Assembly: GCA_030141605.1 (NCBI GenBank)
Contig: JAQGDQ010000004.1
Location: 1,893,001-1,957,000, forward strand
Direction of reading: 5' to 3'
DNA: 64,000 nucleotides
Source: Tubiluchus corallicola
Lineage: Eukaryota; Priapulida; Priapulimorpha; Priapulimorphida; Tubiluchidae
Position numbers and translations under genes: made by a program. Shown here piece by piece: positions 12,028 to 26,600 of this stretch; position 1 is the stretch's first letter; every line of letters starts with the position of its first letter. The notes under the pieces were generated by a model. The model had not been told where the DNA came from, did not search any database, and saw nothing but the letters and a program-made list of their open reading frames with translations.

Positions 12028-12959
12028 GCGATTACAAATCTATTTTGGGCCAAATTTACGCTGTTTCTATAAAAAGATCTTACTGACTCTTCAGATGATG
12101 TATTTTTGAAGATTCTGATTAGCATCTTAACCTCACTTTAGACAGTTAAGTTTCCATCAAGTATTTAGAATAGCATAGTTTATTTATTCCAAAGCCAGTT
12201 TACATAAAATGACATAATTTTCAATGAGCAAGGGAAATTATTGGTTCAAATCAAAAGTAAAACGTGTAAGATCTGAGCCGAATAGGCGATATGGAATAAT
12301 GGGGTGCAGGAGGTGCAAAATAAAAGAGGAAAATCATAAAAGGTTGTGAATGTGAAGATGTGGCGACAAAGATGGTAAAGCGATGGAGAATGAAAATCAA
12401 CTTTTTTTCACTACACAGCAAAAACAATGAATGTGCAGCCCTGTGAACTGCGAACCATTTTCTTTACACTGGCAATCGCACAACACACAAAGACTACACC
12501 AAATTGGCAGCATTTAGGCCTTCGTTTTTATGTAATATAGTTTTCAACATGATCATATAGAAATAATTGCTACTGGGAGGACTATCCTCCTCAATGGAAG
12601 CCAAAATAATGACTAGCTGACAAATTCAGCTGCCTTCTACTTAGAGGTACATAATTAATGATATGGTGCCCATTGTTTGAATATTTTAAATTTGTGACCA
12701 GAGTAAAAATTTTGCACCTTTTTGTTACATGTGCTTATATATGTGAATAGCCCATCACCTTCACCATCAGACCTAGGATAGCCGTTTCTAAAAACAACTC
12801 AAAAACAAATAATCTTTCTGACCCAGTTTAAGCGTTATCTGGTGTCTCCGTGATACTTTGCGTAATCTTTGGCTACTACGCTAATAGGCGAAATCTGTGA
12901 TGAGAAACTAACCCCATAAAGAGTTTCCGTATTGACACGTTTGCAGCCATGGTGGTAAG
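12028..12959. other. Intergenic, no gene seen
   Basis: AT-rich sequence between the hAT element and the first LINE fragment. No open frame resembles a known family. Confidence 0.4.
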
Positions 12960-13187
12960 TTGAAATTTCAAAGAAGAAACTACAGGAACATTCTAGGAAT
13001 AAAATGGCCAAAGAAAATATCAAACCAGGATATGTACAATAAAGTCAAGGCAGAGGAATGGATAATTAAAATCAAAAGAAGATTAAGATGGATAGTATAC
13101 GTTATACGACTACCAGGACAGCTTATTAAAATTAGCTTTCAAAAAAGCACCGAAGAAAAAAGAAACCACAAAGAAGATAGTTGCTAA
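12960..13187 (+). pseudogene. LINE reverse transcriptase C-terminal fragment
   Basis: The frame reads FQRRNYRNILGIKWPKKISN and then a stretch ending IKRRLRWIVYVIRLP. This is the pattern of the region after the reverse transcriptase domain in non-LTR retrotransposons (LRRILGI-W-DKISN ... IKKRRWRWIGHVLRM). Only about 55 residues are recognisable, there is no start, and the flanks do not continue the polyprotein. It is a decayed fossil. Confidence 0.6.
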
Positions 13188-13995
13188 CTTCACCCAAAAA
13201 GATCTTATCAACACACCATTTGATATCGATATTTTTTCAGAGACATGGTAGGCTGCAGGTGATAGGATGACATGCGCTAAACCAATTGCAAGAATCATGT
13301 TAGAAGACGTGTGATTCCAGAAATAAATGATGATAATTATAAGTGCCACGCTTAATCTATTTTTACAATGATGATGATATTGGGTAGATTAGTATATATT
13401 TTGCACACATGCCATTAAACGCCATAAATTAAAAGGGATTTTAGAATATATCCCGTAAAACTTTCGATACAATGTTATATTATGGTTTTCTGTTTAATAA
13501 ACTTACATAGTTGAAAAACCAAATTCTTAGTAATTTGAAAAAATGCTCAACACCATGTAAAATGGCACTATATCGCCATCCCAGTGTGCACCACTGATTC
13601 ACCAAAAAACATTATTGATCTTATTGACAATATAAAGTAATTTAAACCTTTGCTTAGTCATCAAAGAGTGTGCTACCAATACTCTCATTTTTTTATGTAA
13701 AAAAATATTTTATTTATTTTTTAGCCCTCTATGTAATAGGATAGCATGCAAGTGATGTAAAATTCCAAGATGAATTTTTAGACATTATTTATGAAGAATG
13801 TCTTTGTGCTTCAAAAAAAGAATGCCCTAAATGGCTAGGAAAAAGAAATATCAGATTCAGCAATATGAAAACCGAAGAATATAACATTTCAAGGGCTACA
13901 GACCAATCATGAAAATGTTGCAATGGGATCAGTATTTAACACAGAATATAGTGTGAAAAACAGGAAAAGCAGTCAGTGCATTATTTTATCTGAAA

Positions 13996-14145
13996 TCTGT
14001 CAAAGCAAGGCTGTGACTGTTCAGTGCCTATGTAACTAGTGTCTTCATGTGCAGTAGTGAAATGTGGGCTTTGCTCACAATGCAGAATACAGAAATAGAT
14101 GTATTCCGCAAAATTACCCAGAAAAACCTTCTAAATAAAATGCTC
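13996..14145 (+). pseudogene. Second LINE reverse transcriptase fragment, with stop
   Basis: The frame reads SVKARL, a stop, LFSAYVTSVFMCSSEMWALL and then IDVFRK. This matches the LINE motif K-x-R-L-x-x-x-V-x-S-V-x-x-Y-x-S-E-x-W-x-L ... I-D-x-F. In an intact element this block lies just upstream of the block found at 12960-13187, yet here it is about 1 kb downstream. That implies either rearrangement or two independent insertions. Confidence 0.55.
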
Positions 14146-14616
14146 GTATGTTATTTTCAATGAGCATGAGTTGAAAACTTTAGCTACACGTAGAAAACAG
14201 TGGTGTACCCTCCAGAAAAAGCAGGAGAAGAAATAAATTCCTCTGTGAATTATAGTTAATATTATTAAGAACAAAAGAATATTAATACTAGTGGACGTTT
14301 TTGACTGTGTCAAAACTGTGGTAAGATTCTGCTTCTGTGATTGGAGATGCTTTAAGTGACAGCGTTTCAAATGAAAAATTTTTGTAGCTAACACCATGTA
14401 TGTAAGTACTGTTGTATTTTGGTTTTTTGTTCCAACCGAAACATTTTCCCGTGCGCAAATATCTCATATTCAGCTGTGCACAACAGCTCGACACCACCCA
14501 GCCACATACCAAAAATTATGGCCCTAGCTTAAAAACTGTAGGAGGAGATCCAGCCTAACAAAAAAAAAATGATTTGCAAAAAAAACTTGTAATTCTTGTG
14601 CGTGTTTCAGCACCAA

Positions 14617-17600
14617 ATGGAAACTTGTCAGTCATACATGGATAATTTGTTTACACAAAATCCAGTGGAGAATTATGATGCACTAGTGTAAGTAAACTTA
14701 GTATATAAACACTTACTAACTCATTACTATAATGTATTATATTAATCTACTAAGAGAAATTAATACTAGCTGACATTTGCCTCAATTTATACTGTTGAAG
14801 AATATTCTTTAAACATATTTTTGCATACTTTAAACATGAGACATTTGCATTAAATGAACTTTTAGAGAATTGAAGAACAATGTCATAGGCAGCAACAAAC
14901 AAAAGAACCATGCAATTTTGATGGGAATTGTTCCGAGGTAAGCAAATTTTCTATCAATAAAAACATAATTTTTGATATTATATTAAAATTTTATATTTAA
15001 CCAAAAAAAATGAAATGTTCATATTATAATTAAACAATACAGTGACACAAATGACACTTAGTTAAAGGGGGAATATCGCCAAAATTAAGTTGAGCTTGAA
15101 TAACTCTCAATTATATTGCGAATACAAATACGTACCTCATTCTTCATGAAAATTTCATGTTTAAGAATCCTTGGCAAAAGTTTGGATAAAATTGTACACA
15201 AAACGAACATTTGACTAGGCCGCCATTGAGCATGGACCTGTGCCTGTGCCTCTGGTAGCGGAAATTGTCGCATTACAGATGAAGTCACAAGGAGAGAATG
15301 CCTATGCTGTACACACTGTATACAACACTGTTTGAGTATTTTTTTACACCAGCCAGCAGCGCCAGCATACAGTACTTTTACGCAGTTTATACCTTGCGAC
15401 GGTATCACTAAAGATTAGCCTATTGTGGATTGAGTGCGTGATTTGCTCAGTTTCGGTTATCGTGATTGTTCTTATTGAAAAACAGCTGTGGAATGTGTTA
15501 CACTAGGATTCAGCAATTAGACGGGCCGTTCGATGCAGCAGTCAGACGGAAAGTTTTGGAATTCGAAGCCAGAATATAAAAACTTTTACTTTGTTTCCAA
15601 TGAGCAACAGAAAATTATCGAAGCAATGAAAGCACAATTTAAAAAGCTGGATTCATGCCTACAAACTGCCACTGCCTGATCTGTGTGTGATAATTTCTCG
15701 GCTGTTTGCTTTGAAATGTGAGTTACACTTTGGACAGATTTAGTCAGATGCAGTTTTTTGTAGTGTCTTTTTTAATTTGTTTCATTTTAAGCCCAAGTGC
15801 ATAGTTTGTCGATGCTGTTTAGTCATCTCGAGATTTGTATCCATTTCAATAAAAAAGATCACAATTACATTACGTAATGCAATTTTTTGTGGTAACATTT
15901 TATTTATGAGGTTTCTTGTTCCTGAATTTTGAATATTAACTAAAGAAAAAGACATTGTAAATTGACAGCTGTAAATTGTTAATCCTTATACCATAAACAA
16001 TGAGCTCAGTATATTTGGTAATTTGTGCAGCACAAAGAGCATTGTACTAGATTATTTTGTACTACATAATTATACTTTTATCAACTTTGTAATAGAACGA
16101 GTGTCAGAATAACCTTGCTTGAAATAACACAATAAATTATTATTTTGTCATTGAACCACATTATATCGTTACTTTTTTTATTTTGTAAAGGAGATAATAA
16201 TATGTTAATAATAAATGCATTATTATCATTATTTTTTATTTCAGTCCAACTGACCACAAGAATTTTATTTAATCCTAATATTTTAATAATACTGGTATGT
16301 AAAAATGAATGCAACATGTTGTTATCATGTAAAAACAAAAGCTAACGAACAACAGTTAAAGTTAAAAAAGTTAAAAATGTCCATATATGTTTAATCACTA
16401 ATTCTACTGCTAATATGTTATGGTCTCTGTGTCCATGGGGTTCAAATTTTTTGTCAAGGCTCATAAAATGAAGTTACTTTATCGGACTTGTTTTACAAGA
16501 AAAGAACTTTTGTTACCAAAGCCCACACTTTTGCAGCTTGTATTGCTGACGATGTTTTTAATTAATACCACAAGAATTTTCACAATAAGCTGTAGGTCTG
16601 CTTTTGTGCAGTGATTGTTTACACATTTATTAGTCTACTATAATGGACCTATAACTTTCTAAGTTAGTAAAATATATCGCTTTTGCAGAATTTGATGAAA
16701 ACATGTGAATGAGCGCAATGACAATCATTTCTATCAGCTGACTACCTATCCGACCCAAGGTCAAATACTGTAAAGTAGTAATAACAGCTTTATTTTTAGC
16801 CCAGTTGTGTATGACAGTATCACAACAAGCTGCGAATAAACTCTGCTACATCATCAGAGCTGCGCTAGTTCAATTTTTTCACCGGGAGAGGCATAAGTGC
16901 AGCTGCATGGTGTTTCCCTCGAGATACAAAAAAGTTAATTACTCATTAATTAGAAAACGTACTGCTAAAAATATTTCGCTTAGTTGTTCACGGGGAAAGC
17001 AACTATAAAATAAGTTTAACTTGATTTTCATGATATTCCCCCTTTAAATTATTTACATTTCTAGCATAGTTTCGCTGATATGTTTTAGAAAAATTTTAAC
17101 TATTTGTGGAAAGACAAGATAAAAGCTCTTTGTCCAATTGTAAAATCATACGAGATACCCGAGATCGTGGCACAGCATATGTCTCAGATGTAATGCTGGA
17201 TACTTAGCATATGTGTTAACATAAGTGAAATGACTTTCAAAATAAATTATATTTTTGTAATGTCAACCTTTTATTAAAATTAGATTTCAGTATTGTAACT
17301 ATTTTTGTGAAGATCACCTTACTAGATATTTTGAATCATTTTTTGTGTTACAGATTAATACAATATCTACTAGATGATGATACTGATGTGCACATGTTGA
17401 CTGAAGCTACCGTTGTTTTAGGTAGCCTTGCTAAAGGCACACTGGATCATGTAGCTGCACTCATTGATCATGGTATAGTCCAAATCACATTAAAAGGTCT
17501 GTTTCTTGTATTAATGAGAATTAACAATGTTGCTCCTAGCTTAGCTGGTCATTAATTGTACAACTTTTTGGCTTCATAATAGTGGTTTTTATTTGTTAAT

Positions 17601-20600
17601 ATTATAATTTTTTTAAATTGCCTGTTATATTTGTCACTTTTCTCTCAATTCAGGTGTAGACATTTCACATTTGCTTGCTTAGTTATTGAATACTTCACAA
17701 GAATTTTTAGATCACAATTAAAGTTCAGGTCTTTTTAAGTTAGGTTTCAGTTAATTTATTAGACATGTACCACACTATATCTTATTTTTTCAACACGTAA
17801 GATGCTGTTTTTCCAGCAAAAGGTTCGTTGTCAGCCAGCAGAGTCTTTGCATGTACCCTGAATGTAAATGCCCAATAAATGTAGAAAAAGCTGGTATTGT
17901 TTTTTGTTATATTATTTTATTTTATATTTTGCTGTTAAGTCAGATTCAACTACATGCACTCATACAATGATAAATGTGTATTTGACTATTTATGACCTGA
18001 ATGACGTATCATGTAAGATTTCCCTTTTGTTGTAGAGAATTTGCTATAAAAACTATTCAGTCTATGAACGAGTGATAATCATAACTTAGTACTATACAAG
18101 TTTTGAATAATTTCATCATAAGGTTTACGGATTTTCAGCAGAAGTTTTGAATAATTTCATCATAAGGTTTACGGATTTTCAGCAGGTGAAGCATTCGCTA
18201 CAATGTTTATTTTTTGCTATGCTACGGGATTTTAAGTTGAAAGATAACCAAACTGGAAAGGCAATATACTAAACATTTATTGCATTGAAACAAAATAGCA
18301 TCATTAGATTTGCACATTTAAATGTGGAAGCACTAATTTTGATTAACAGAAAGACAGTCGTTTAGTATCGGCTTTCATTTGCTTGTGATACATTGAAATT
18401 TAAGAGACAATGTACACTGCTACATTTAAATTACGATTAAATAATACATCAAATAATACGTTTATATACCAAATCTCCACAGGAAGCAAAGAATAATTAA
18501 AATTGTGCGATAATTAACATGGCCTATTACTGATAATTTACCACTTATGAAAAAATGGCATAGTTAAGCTGAGGTGTAAAATTTCTTTTTGCAAAATTGC
18601 TTTGCCTTATATGCCAGTGCATCTAAAATAACAAAACAAAATTGATAGCCCTTTATTTACCATAAGCAAGTGCTGCATTTCCAATTTTCTTAACATCAAT
18701 AAATTTTAGCTAAAGTTTCATACCAAGATGTGATATGATACAGTTTAAATTATTTGATATTATGTGGACTTTTTGCTTAACTGGGAACTAGGGCGCACAT
18801 GATGCAGGTAACAATTTTCAAAATGTCTGCTCAATTACTTGGTTTTTATTATTTAGTTTATTTCAGGTCTTGGACATACCAATCAACCATTTGTAGAAGC
18901 TTGCCTACGTTGTCTTCGCACCATTCTTATGACTCCAATTGCACCAGTGGATTTAATATATCAGGTGATAATTTCATTTTTACAATGCCAATTTTATATT
19001 TCTTGTAAACTTGAGAAACTGGTACGAGAAAAACTGTCTTGAAATTATTTGAGGCAAAAATTGCAATCATTTTAATTTAGACTGTTAAATAATACTTCTA
19101 CAGTGGAAAATTAGCTAGTGCTTTATCATTATCCTCCCAAGCAAGTACTTGTGACTAGTTTTTATATGTTTATCTTAATAATTGTAGGGAGATTATCGAA
19201 TAATTCTTAGTAATATTTGAGTTGCATATTGTCAGCTTGAAGATCGGCAAAGTCATTTCAGGAAATCATTGCAATTGAGTAAAATTATGGACAAATAGTT
19301 TAACAATAGTAAGTCCCAGAGCAGACATGACAGCAGCATCGGTGACAAGTCGGCTATAGCTGTCTTTCTGAGTAGCAGGTTATCGTTACATATCACGCAA
19401 CCCGGCTAAAGTGGAAAATAAGAAGTAATCTGATGCAAAAATCCATTCTTTAAGTGAAAACATTCTAGTCACATTATTATTCTCTGAGGTAGCATCATAA
19501 GACTAATCTGGTAACCGCTGATTTTCTATTAACAGAAGTCTAAGTGGCCTTCTTTGAGCTTGCATATGTAACGTGTATTTCACTAGGGAATTTGTTTTTA
19601 TTGTGTTTCATTAGCTATTTAAGAAGAGTTTATATTAATGATTCAAAAATGTAACTTAAGAAATGTTTATATTAATCATGGTTTTCTTTACTTAGGATCC
19701 TAACGTTGTTCCTCAGCTGATACATCTATTGCCATTGTCAGCCACCACGCAGGAATGTGTTGCTAATATTCTTGCTCATTGTTGTAAGGTAAAATGCATT
19801 TTTTGTTCTACATTTTTCTACTGCACTTAAAACCTTAACAATACGCTAATAATTAATAACAGTGTGTAACACCACACAGATGTGCCGCCATTCTGTCCTA
19901 TCTTTTTGAAGGGCAAAATATCACTAACATTGTTTTAATACATGTTGTTTATTGTAACAACTTTTTTACCGTTTTATTTTATTATTTTCTTTTTCTTGTC
20001 AGAAAATATACAAACTTCAATTATTATTTTTAACATGGACTGTCTGTTACATAAGAGAAGTAGTTTCTCACAACTTGACCATAAATGCCTTTCAAATTAT
20101 TATTTGGTTCAATATTTTAAATCAAATTACCGTTTATTTTTTTTTTCAGACAATGGAACATCAGACAATTCTTTGCAATAATGATGCAATTGCAGCTTTG
20201 TCACCATTAATACAGACAAATGTGTTTAAAGTACAAATGCCTGCACTTAAATGTTTTGCAGTGTTATGTTATCAAAATCCAAGTGTCTCTACTCTAGTAG
20301 CTAATGGTGAGTCATTATAGAGCTATTTTAATGGTAGTGTAGTGGAGGCTGCTTGTGTTGTAATATCTGATGATGTCAAATTGTAATATTACTTTTTATA
20401 TTGTAGCTAACTTATTCTTTCTTAATCTTTTAGTCAGCTTAGTTGGACCTATTTGATTTTGTAAATGAAATAAATGATCAGAGCAATCCTTGTTTGGAAT
20501 GCTGAGGTCCTAAGCATACTTGGAAATTTATGAATATTTCTGGATTACTTTCTTGCAATGTAATCTTTGAAACAGATTTGTCTTGCCATGAAGCCAGTCT

Positions 20601-23600
20601 CGTTCTTGTTGCTGATGTAATAAATTTTCAGCCAATTTTTATATTGTGACATTACAGTAGATTAACTGAGAATCTAAATTTTTGCAATAATGTGAATTTA
20701 TGACATCGTTAAATGACTGTCTAAATTATATTTTCCTGAAGTGATTCCATTACAACAATAAGTGGCATTCTAATTGACCAGGGCTAAGAAGTTGGATAGA
20801 AAAAAAACCAGCAAGCGAGTAACCCAATTCTTTACATTCTGGACTAGTTAGAATCAAGCATACCTTTTTAGTTACTTTTTAGTCCTTCTTAAATGCAACA
20901 CGTGCTTGCAAATTTACATTACTAGACATTTTCTGGTATATGTATTTCTTTTCACTTGTTTTTTCACAGACTTTTTATTTGGATAAAAATAAAAGTGGTG
21001 TTCTTTCTTATAGGTTCGTTTAATGGAAAAATGATAATCGACTCCATAGCCGAGCTGCTGTCTAGAGATAAACCTTTGGAAATGCAAATGGCTGCTGCTA
21101 AATGGTTTGTTTATGTTGGTGTTTCACAGCTTTTTAATTATCAAAACTTTACTTTTTTATTATTTACTGTCACCAAGTCACTGGTAGTTATAATCTTTTT
21201 TTCTGTTTGTAGTTTTACATTCATGTGCAGAGCTGATGCAATCAGTCCACAAGATGTGATTGTGTTTCGTGTGAGTATATGACTACTATATATTCGTGCG
21301 AATATAAATATAATGAAATGTTTGGCAAATCTTTGTAAATTTTTCTAGTGACGTTTCTATTTACTCTGAAGCTTGGAAACTAATGTTGTCCCTTTAAATC
21401 TAAAATGGAATGTTCTTAAAATATAAAGTGTCATTTGACTTGAGTATACCTTAATAGTAAAAAATAATTTTGCATAATTCAGAAGCTCCTTTGGCTGTTC
21501 AACGAATGAAAAACTTTGAATGAAATTGGTATGTAAATTAATAATTGTGTTATTAAAATCAGAAAAAATGCCAAGGCTTATTCTGTCATTTACTTGCAGC
21601 AAAATTACTTCTAGCAGTCATGTTAATGTGTGAATTTCTTTGTCTGTTTAAAATACAATGCAGTATCACTCAGTTGTTCATTTGTCTGAGTTTCAAATTT
21701 ATTTGACAAATGTAATTTGTTTCACAGACATTGCCTTGTCTTGTTCGAATGTGCAAGAAGGATAAGGACCCATCTGTTCGCATAGAGGGAGCTGAAGTTC
21801 TTGCATATCTAACTGAGATGGACTCAGATCTTCAGAGAACTGCCTCCATTTCAGATCACCTCATCAGTACTTTATCTCAGTACTTCAAATACATTAAATA
21901 CCCCGACACAACAGAACAGAGAAAAGTATGTGAAATCAAGCTGTGTAGACCATAATGTAGCTATGTGCTGTAGCTGTATGTTGTGAGTGCATGCGTTTGT
22001 ATGAGGGTGTGTGTGTATGTGTGTGTGCATGTGTGTGCACGCATGCGTGTGTGATTGTGAGTGTGCATGTGTGCACGTGACTTATACAAAGACTTATTTA
22101 TCTAACTCATTAGTCTGAAGATTATTGCAATTGTATTATATCAACAATATTTGTTGTTTCTATATTTCTGTAAAAAACTGCTGTGTTTTGGTCTACTGCT
22201 ATAATATATTAATGTAATTTATGTTGAGTATCATACTGCACACTGAATTTTTGCCAAATGGGACTTGCAGGAACTGGTAACTTGCACATAGAAAAAGAAG
22301 TATGGACTATTAGGTTCTGTCACTACTAATTTTGTGCATGGAATAACAACCATGCATAATAAATGAGCTCTTGTTACAGTAGTTTATAGACCTGTTTTCA
22401 TATTTCTTGAATTGTGAAGAATTTGTCATTTATAAGTTGTTTTTTAATTCAATTTGTATTTAGATGGAGGAGAATGAAAAAATACATAAGGAAATGGTTC
22501 AAGCTGCATTTCTAGCTTTTGCTTCTATTTCAGCCAATGACGAGGATGTTAGGAAAAAGGTATAGATTTCGCTTTAGATTGCTTTCTCTACATTGCTGAC
22601 ATCATTTTTTTAAAAAAATTGTAATCACCTATAATGATGAGGATGTTAGGAAAAAGATATAGATTTCACTTTAGATTGCTTTCTCTACATCGCTGACATC
22701 ATTTTTTTAAAAAAATTGTAATCACCTATAATGACGAGGATGTTAGGAAAAAGATATAGATTACACTTTAGATTGCTTGCTCTACATCGCTAACATCATT
22801 TTTTAAAAAAAATTGTAATCACCTATATGTAGAGGCCAGAGCCATGCCGTTTCAGCTGAGCTCCAGACGGTTTGTTTCTACAGTCGACCTGGCCGATAAT
22901 AACCGAGCTTTAGTCGAGCCAGCCGCTGGGCATCTGGAATGATGGAAGTCGAGCTAGCCAACATTTTTGCCAGCTGTGAAGATTTTCGCTCTTGCGAACA
23001 AGCCACTGGCATAGCAGTGTCTAGTTTTTTGCTCGATTACTGCTGTGTTTACCTGTCTTGAGGGCAGATTTGAGATTTCTTTTATTTTAGAATTCTCCCC
23101 GCCCAATGTATATAATTGACGTAACGGGCTTATGATGATGATGATGAAATCACTGGTTGAAATATGGTAAACACATTGCAGATCTCCAGTCAGATTGTTT
23201 GTGTGTGCTGGCAGAGATGCTAAACTTTAGAAATTTTTGAACGAGATAGCATTCAATTCAAAATTAAATACACAACTAGGCAACGTTAGTCACGCATGTG
23301 GGATCATTTTGGTGTTTTGGTATTGATTCGTCAGTAATCAAGATAAGCCTCGCCAAGAGTTGGATTTAAATTATATTTCCAATAAGTCATGGTTTTTTAT
23401 AATAAAAAAAATGATCTCTGATGCATTATCTGAATTTGTACGTCAGCTTTTTTCTGTGTATAAGCAACGCAAGTTATTTGAAAGATTTATCTCCATAATT
23501 TAACAGTTAACTAATAATTTATCATTTATTTAGCTAATTTTTATTTAACTAAAAATTTGTAGGTTTAGCTGACTTAGCTGATTCTTTCTTTAAGCCAATG

Positions 23601-26600
23601 CAGCTGAAAAGTCAGTCGACTTAGCTAATTGATTTATTGTGTGAGTCAGCTGATGTAGTAGCAACTGACTCAGCTTCAGCCTCTGCCTATACAAAATTAG
23701 ATAAATATAACCATAGCGCAGTTTTGAGAGCTTAAACAAGATTTGTTGAATTTAAGTCTGCACTTTGCCTCTTCAGCCTCAGTTTTTTTTTCTCAATACA
23801 GAAATCTCTGGTATATCAATGTTGATATTAATTTTGGGAATACAGAGATCTTTGATATATTGATATTGAATGTCATGCCCGTAGACCTTTCAACAGTGTG
23901 TAGTCTGTCCCGTCATCTAACTCTTTCTTTTCCATTCTCATCATTTCAATTTCTTCAAAACCTGCCCAGTTTTTCTAGGTTTAAGTTTGGTAAAACATTT
24001 TTTCCAGCAAAGCACTTGTAATGTATTGGGTGTGCCAGCATTTCACACTATTTGTGGCGTATTGTTAAAATTGTGCAGTTTATTTTAAAGTTACATTGTT
24101 TTTTTAGATAATAGAAACAGAAGGAGTGATGGAATTAGTGGTAAATGGATTAAGTGATGCTAATCCTAAAGTAGCTTTAGCATCTGTGCGGTGTCTACAT
24201 AGTTTATCACGCTCAGTACAACAATTACGTACTAGTTTTCAAGATCACGGAGTCTGGAAGCCACTAATGAAGGTAACCATAGCAGGAAAATGCTCATTCT
24301 TTCTGGAATACTCAAAACTTGCCAGTTCTTAGACTTTTAAATAATTTTATGATAAAATAAGACTGCTGTGTTTCTGTCTAATACCTGAAGTTATATCTAC
24401 ATACAGTTTTAATATAAGGTCTGTTTTGTGTGTAGAATACAGGAAACATTATTTAATGTTAAAGGTAGACGGGTAGTGCACGTTTTTCAAAAATTTTAGT
24501 GAGCAGCGTATGGGACTTTAGCATGGAAGTTTACAATGTGAGGGCAGCTTCATTAAACTTGTATGCTAAAAAAACTGAGCCAACTTACTTAAAATATTTC
24601 ACTCTAAACTATTTTTATCAAATTTTAAGTAAATTTTGTTAATGTGCTGCATACAAGGACAGTGTTTTTAGGAATTTCTAGTTATGCACTACCCCCACAC
24701 TTATTCCCTTACAACATAAGCTTATTTATTGTTTACTTGTAATCCAGCTGTGTGAAATGAACAAAGCTTATATCTTGTATATCTTATAAGTAAATAATGG
24801 GTTAATAAATAATATATCAAAATATTATAAGTTTAGTTTAAAATTTCAGGAAATAATTATTTTTGGAAGTAATTCTTTAAAAGTTATTAAGCTGTTAAAT
24901 TGTTCTTCTGTATACACATTTTACTGTTTTGTAACATTTTAGTCATCCTTACATAAACTTAATATTCTTTAATGCAGTTACTGTACAATGGTTCAGAAGA
25001 CATTATGATTGGCGCTTCATCGACTTTGTGCAACCTGCTGCTAGAATTTTCCCCTAGTAAAGAACCCATGTTAGAACACGGAGCTGTTGATCTTCTGTGT
25101 GGACTAACCAGGAATGATAATAGTGCTCTCAGACTAAACGGGATCTGGGCTTTAATGGTACATATGTCAGCATTAAAAATCTGCAGTGAATTTTTGGATT
25201 TTTCTTACATATGTTAAGTTGTTGTGCAGCATTAACTAAACTGGTGCTTCTCTTAAAAAACAAATTTATAGAGCATATACGACCTTGGAAATATAACTTA
25301 TTTACATACTTGAGGTTTTCTTGAAATAGTTTACAAAGAAGTATCTGCAAACTTCTAGAATCTAGAACAATAATTGCCGTGTTATCAATCAGGTGGAGCC
25401 ACACAATAACTTATAGTCCTATAATTTTAGTAAATTCCACTGCTTTTTGTTGCAATAAAACAGCTGCCGTATGGAACGTAATCATTAATTTTATTATATT
25501 TCACTTAATGTACAAGGATTATTTCAACTGTCATGGGTTGTTTTGCATTTAGTTAGGTAGTAAAATTTTATCCCTGAAGACATCTTTCGTAATTATACTG
25601 TTGGGGATAAATTATTATACTAATGATGATTATTATACAAATAGTGCAATAAGTGTCTATTTGCAGGCAGAAAAAAATAGAAAACTTATTATACTAGAAA
25701 TTAGGGAAACTTTACTATTTTAAGATAGTAAGTTACTAAAAATGCTAGGAATCATTTTTGTCGTGAAAATAAAAGTGTTTTAAATGTCATCATTACAAAG
25801 CATGTTTTCTTTGTATATATATAAAATATATATAAAAGATGTTTGAATCAATTTCAATATCAGAAGTAATTAGTTTACAATATTATTTTTACAATATGCT
25901 ATGTATTACAGAACATGGCATTCCAAGCTGAACAAAGTGTAAAGAGTAGCATCTTGAAGGGGCTTGGAACTGACCAACTCTTTCGTCTTCTCTCTGACAC
26001 GGATGTCAACATACTCATGAAAACACTAGGTCTTCTGCGTAATTTACTCACTACAAAGCCGGTAATTGTTAATAAATTAATTGGATAATTAGTGAAGAAA
26101 ATTGCGAACTGTATCTAATTAACTATGATTTTGATGTTATAGTCATGCTTGCACTGCACACTTTTTTAAATTTGTAGTTTTAACTAGTTTAATATAATGT
26201 TTTTGCAATATAGCATACTCTCATTTGCCTGCCTGCAGACCAACTGTATTGCGAATCATCTGTGCATTACTGTACTATGTTAATTTTCTGTTACAACATT
26301 TAATTGTACTGCCTAACACATATAAAACAGATGTTAAACAAAGCTTATTTATAGCAAATTTACAATAATACAAATTTAACCATCACTACCTTGAGTAAAT
26401 GTAACATTACAACTCGCTGTTTATGCTATGAAGTAAAAATATTAATTATGAGACAGAATTATGCATGTTGACAAAAAAACGGTAGGTGTGTATGCAGAGC
26501 TGAGATAAGAATGACAGCAATGAGATAAAATATTTTATGTAATTTGTTACAAACATTTGTTCCAGCTCACCAGTTAGAATAAATTAATCATATATCACTG

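Noticed and set aside
12835-13349. Minus-strand frames opposite the LINE fragment
   Set aside because: They are shadows of the plus-strand reverse transcriptase remnant.
24459-24690. Possible small MITE with GGGTAGTGCA facing TGCACTACCC
   Set aside because: Only about 10 bp match, the rest diverges, and no target duplication is visible.
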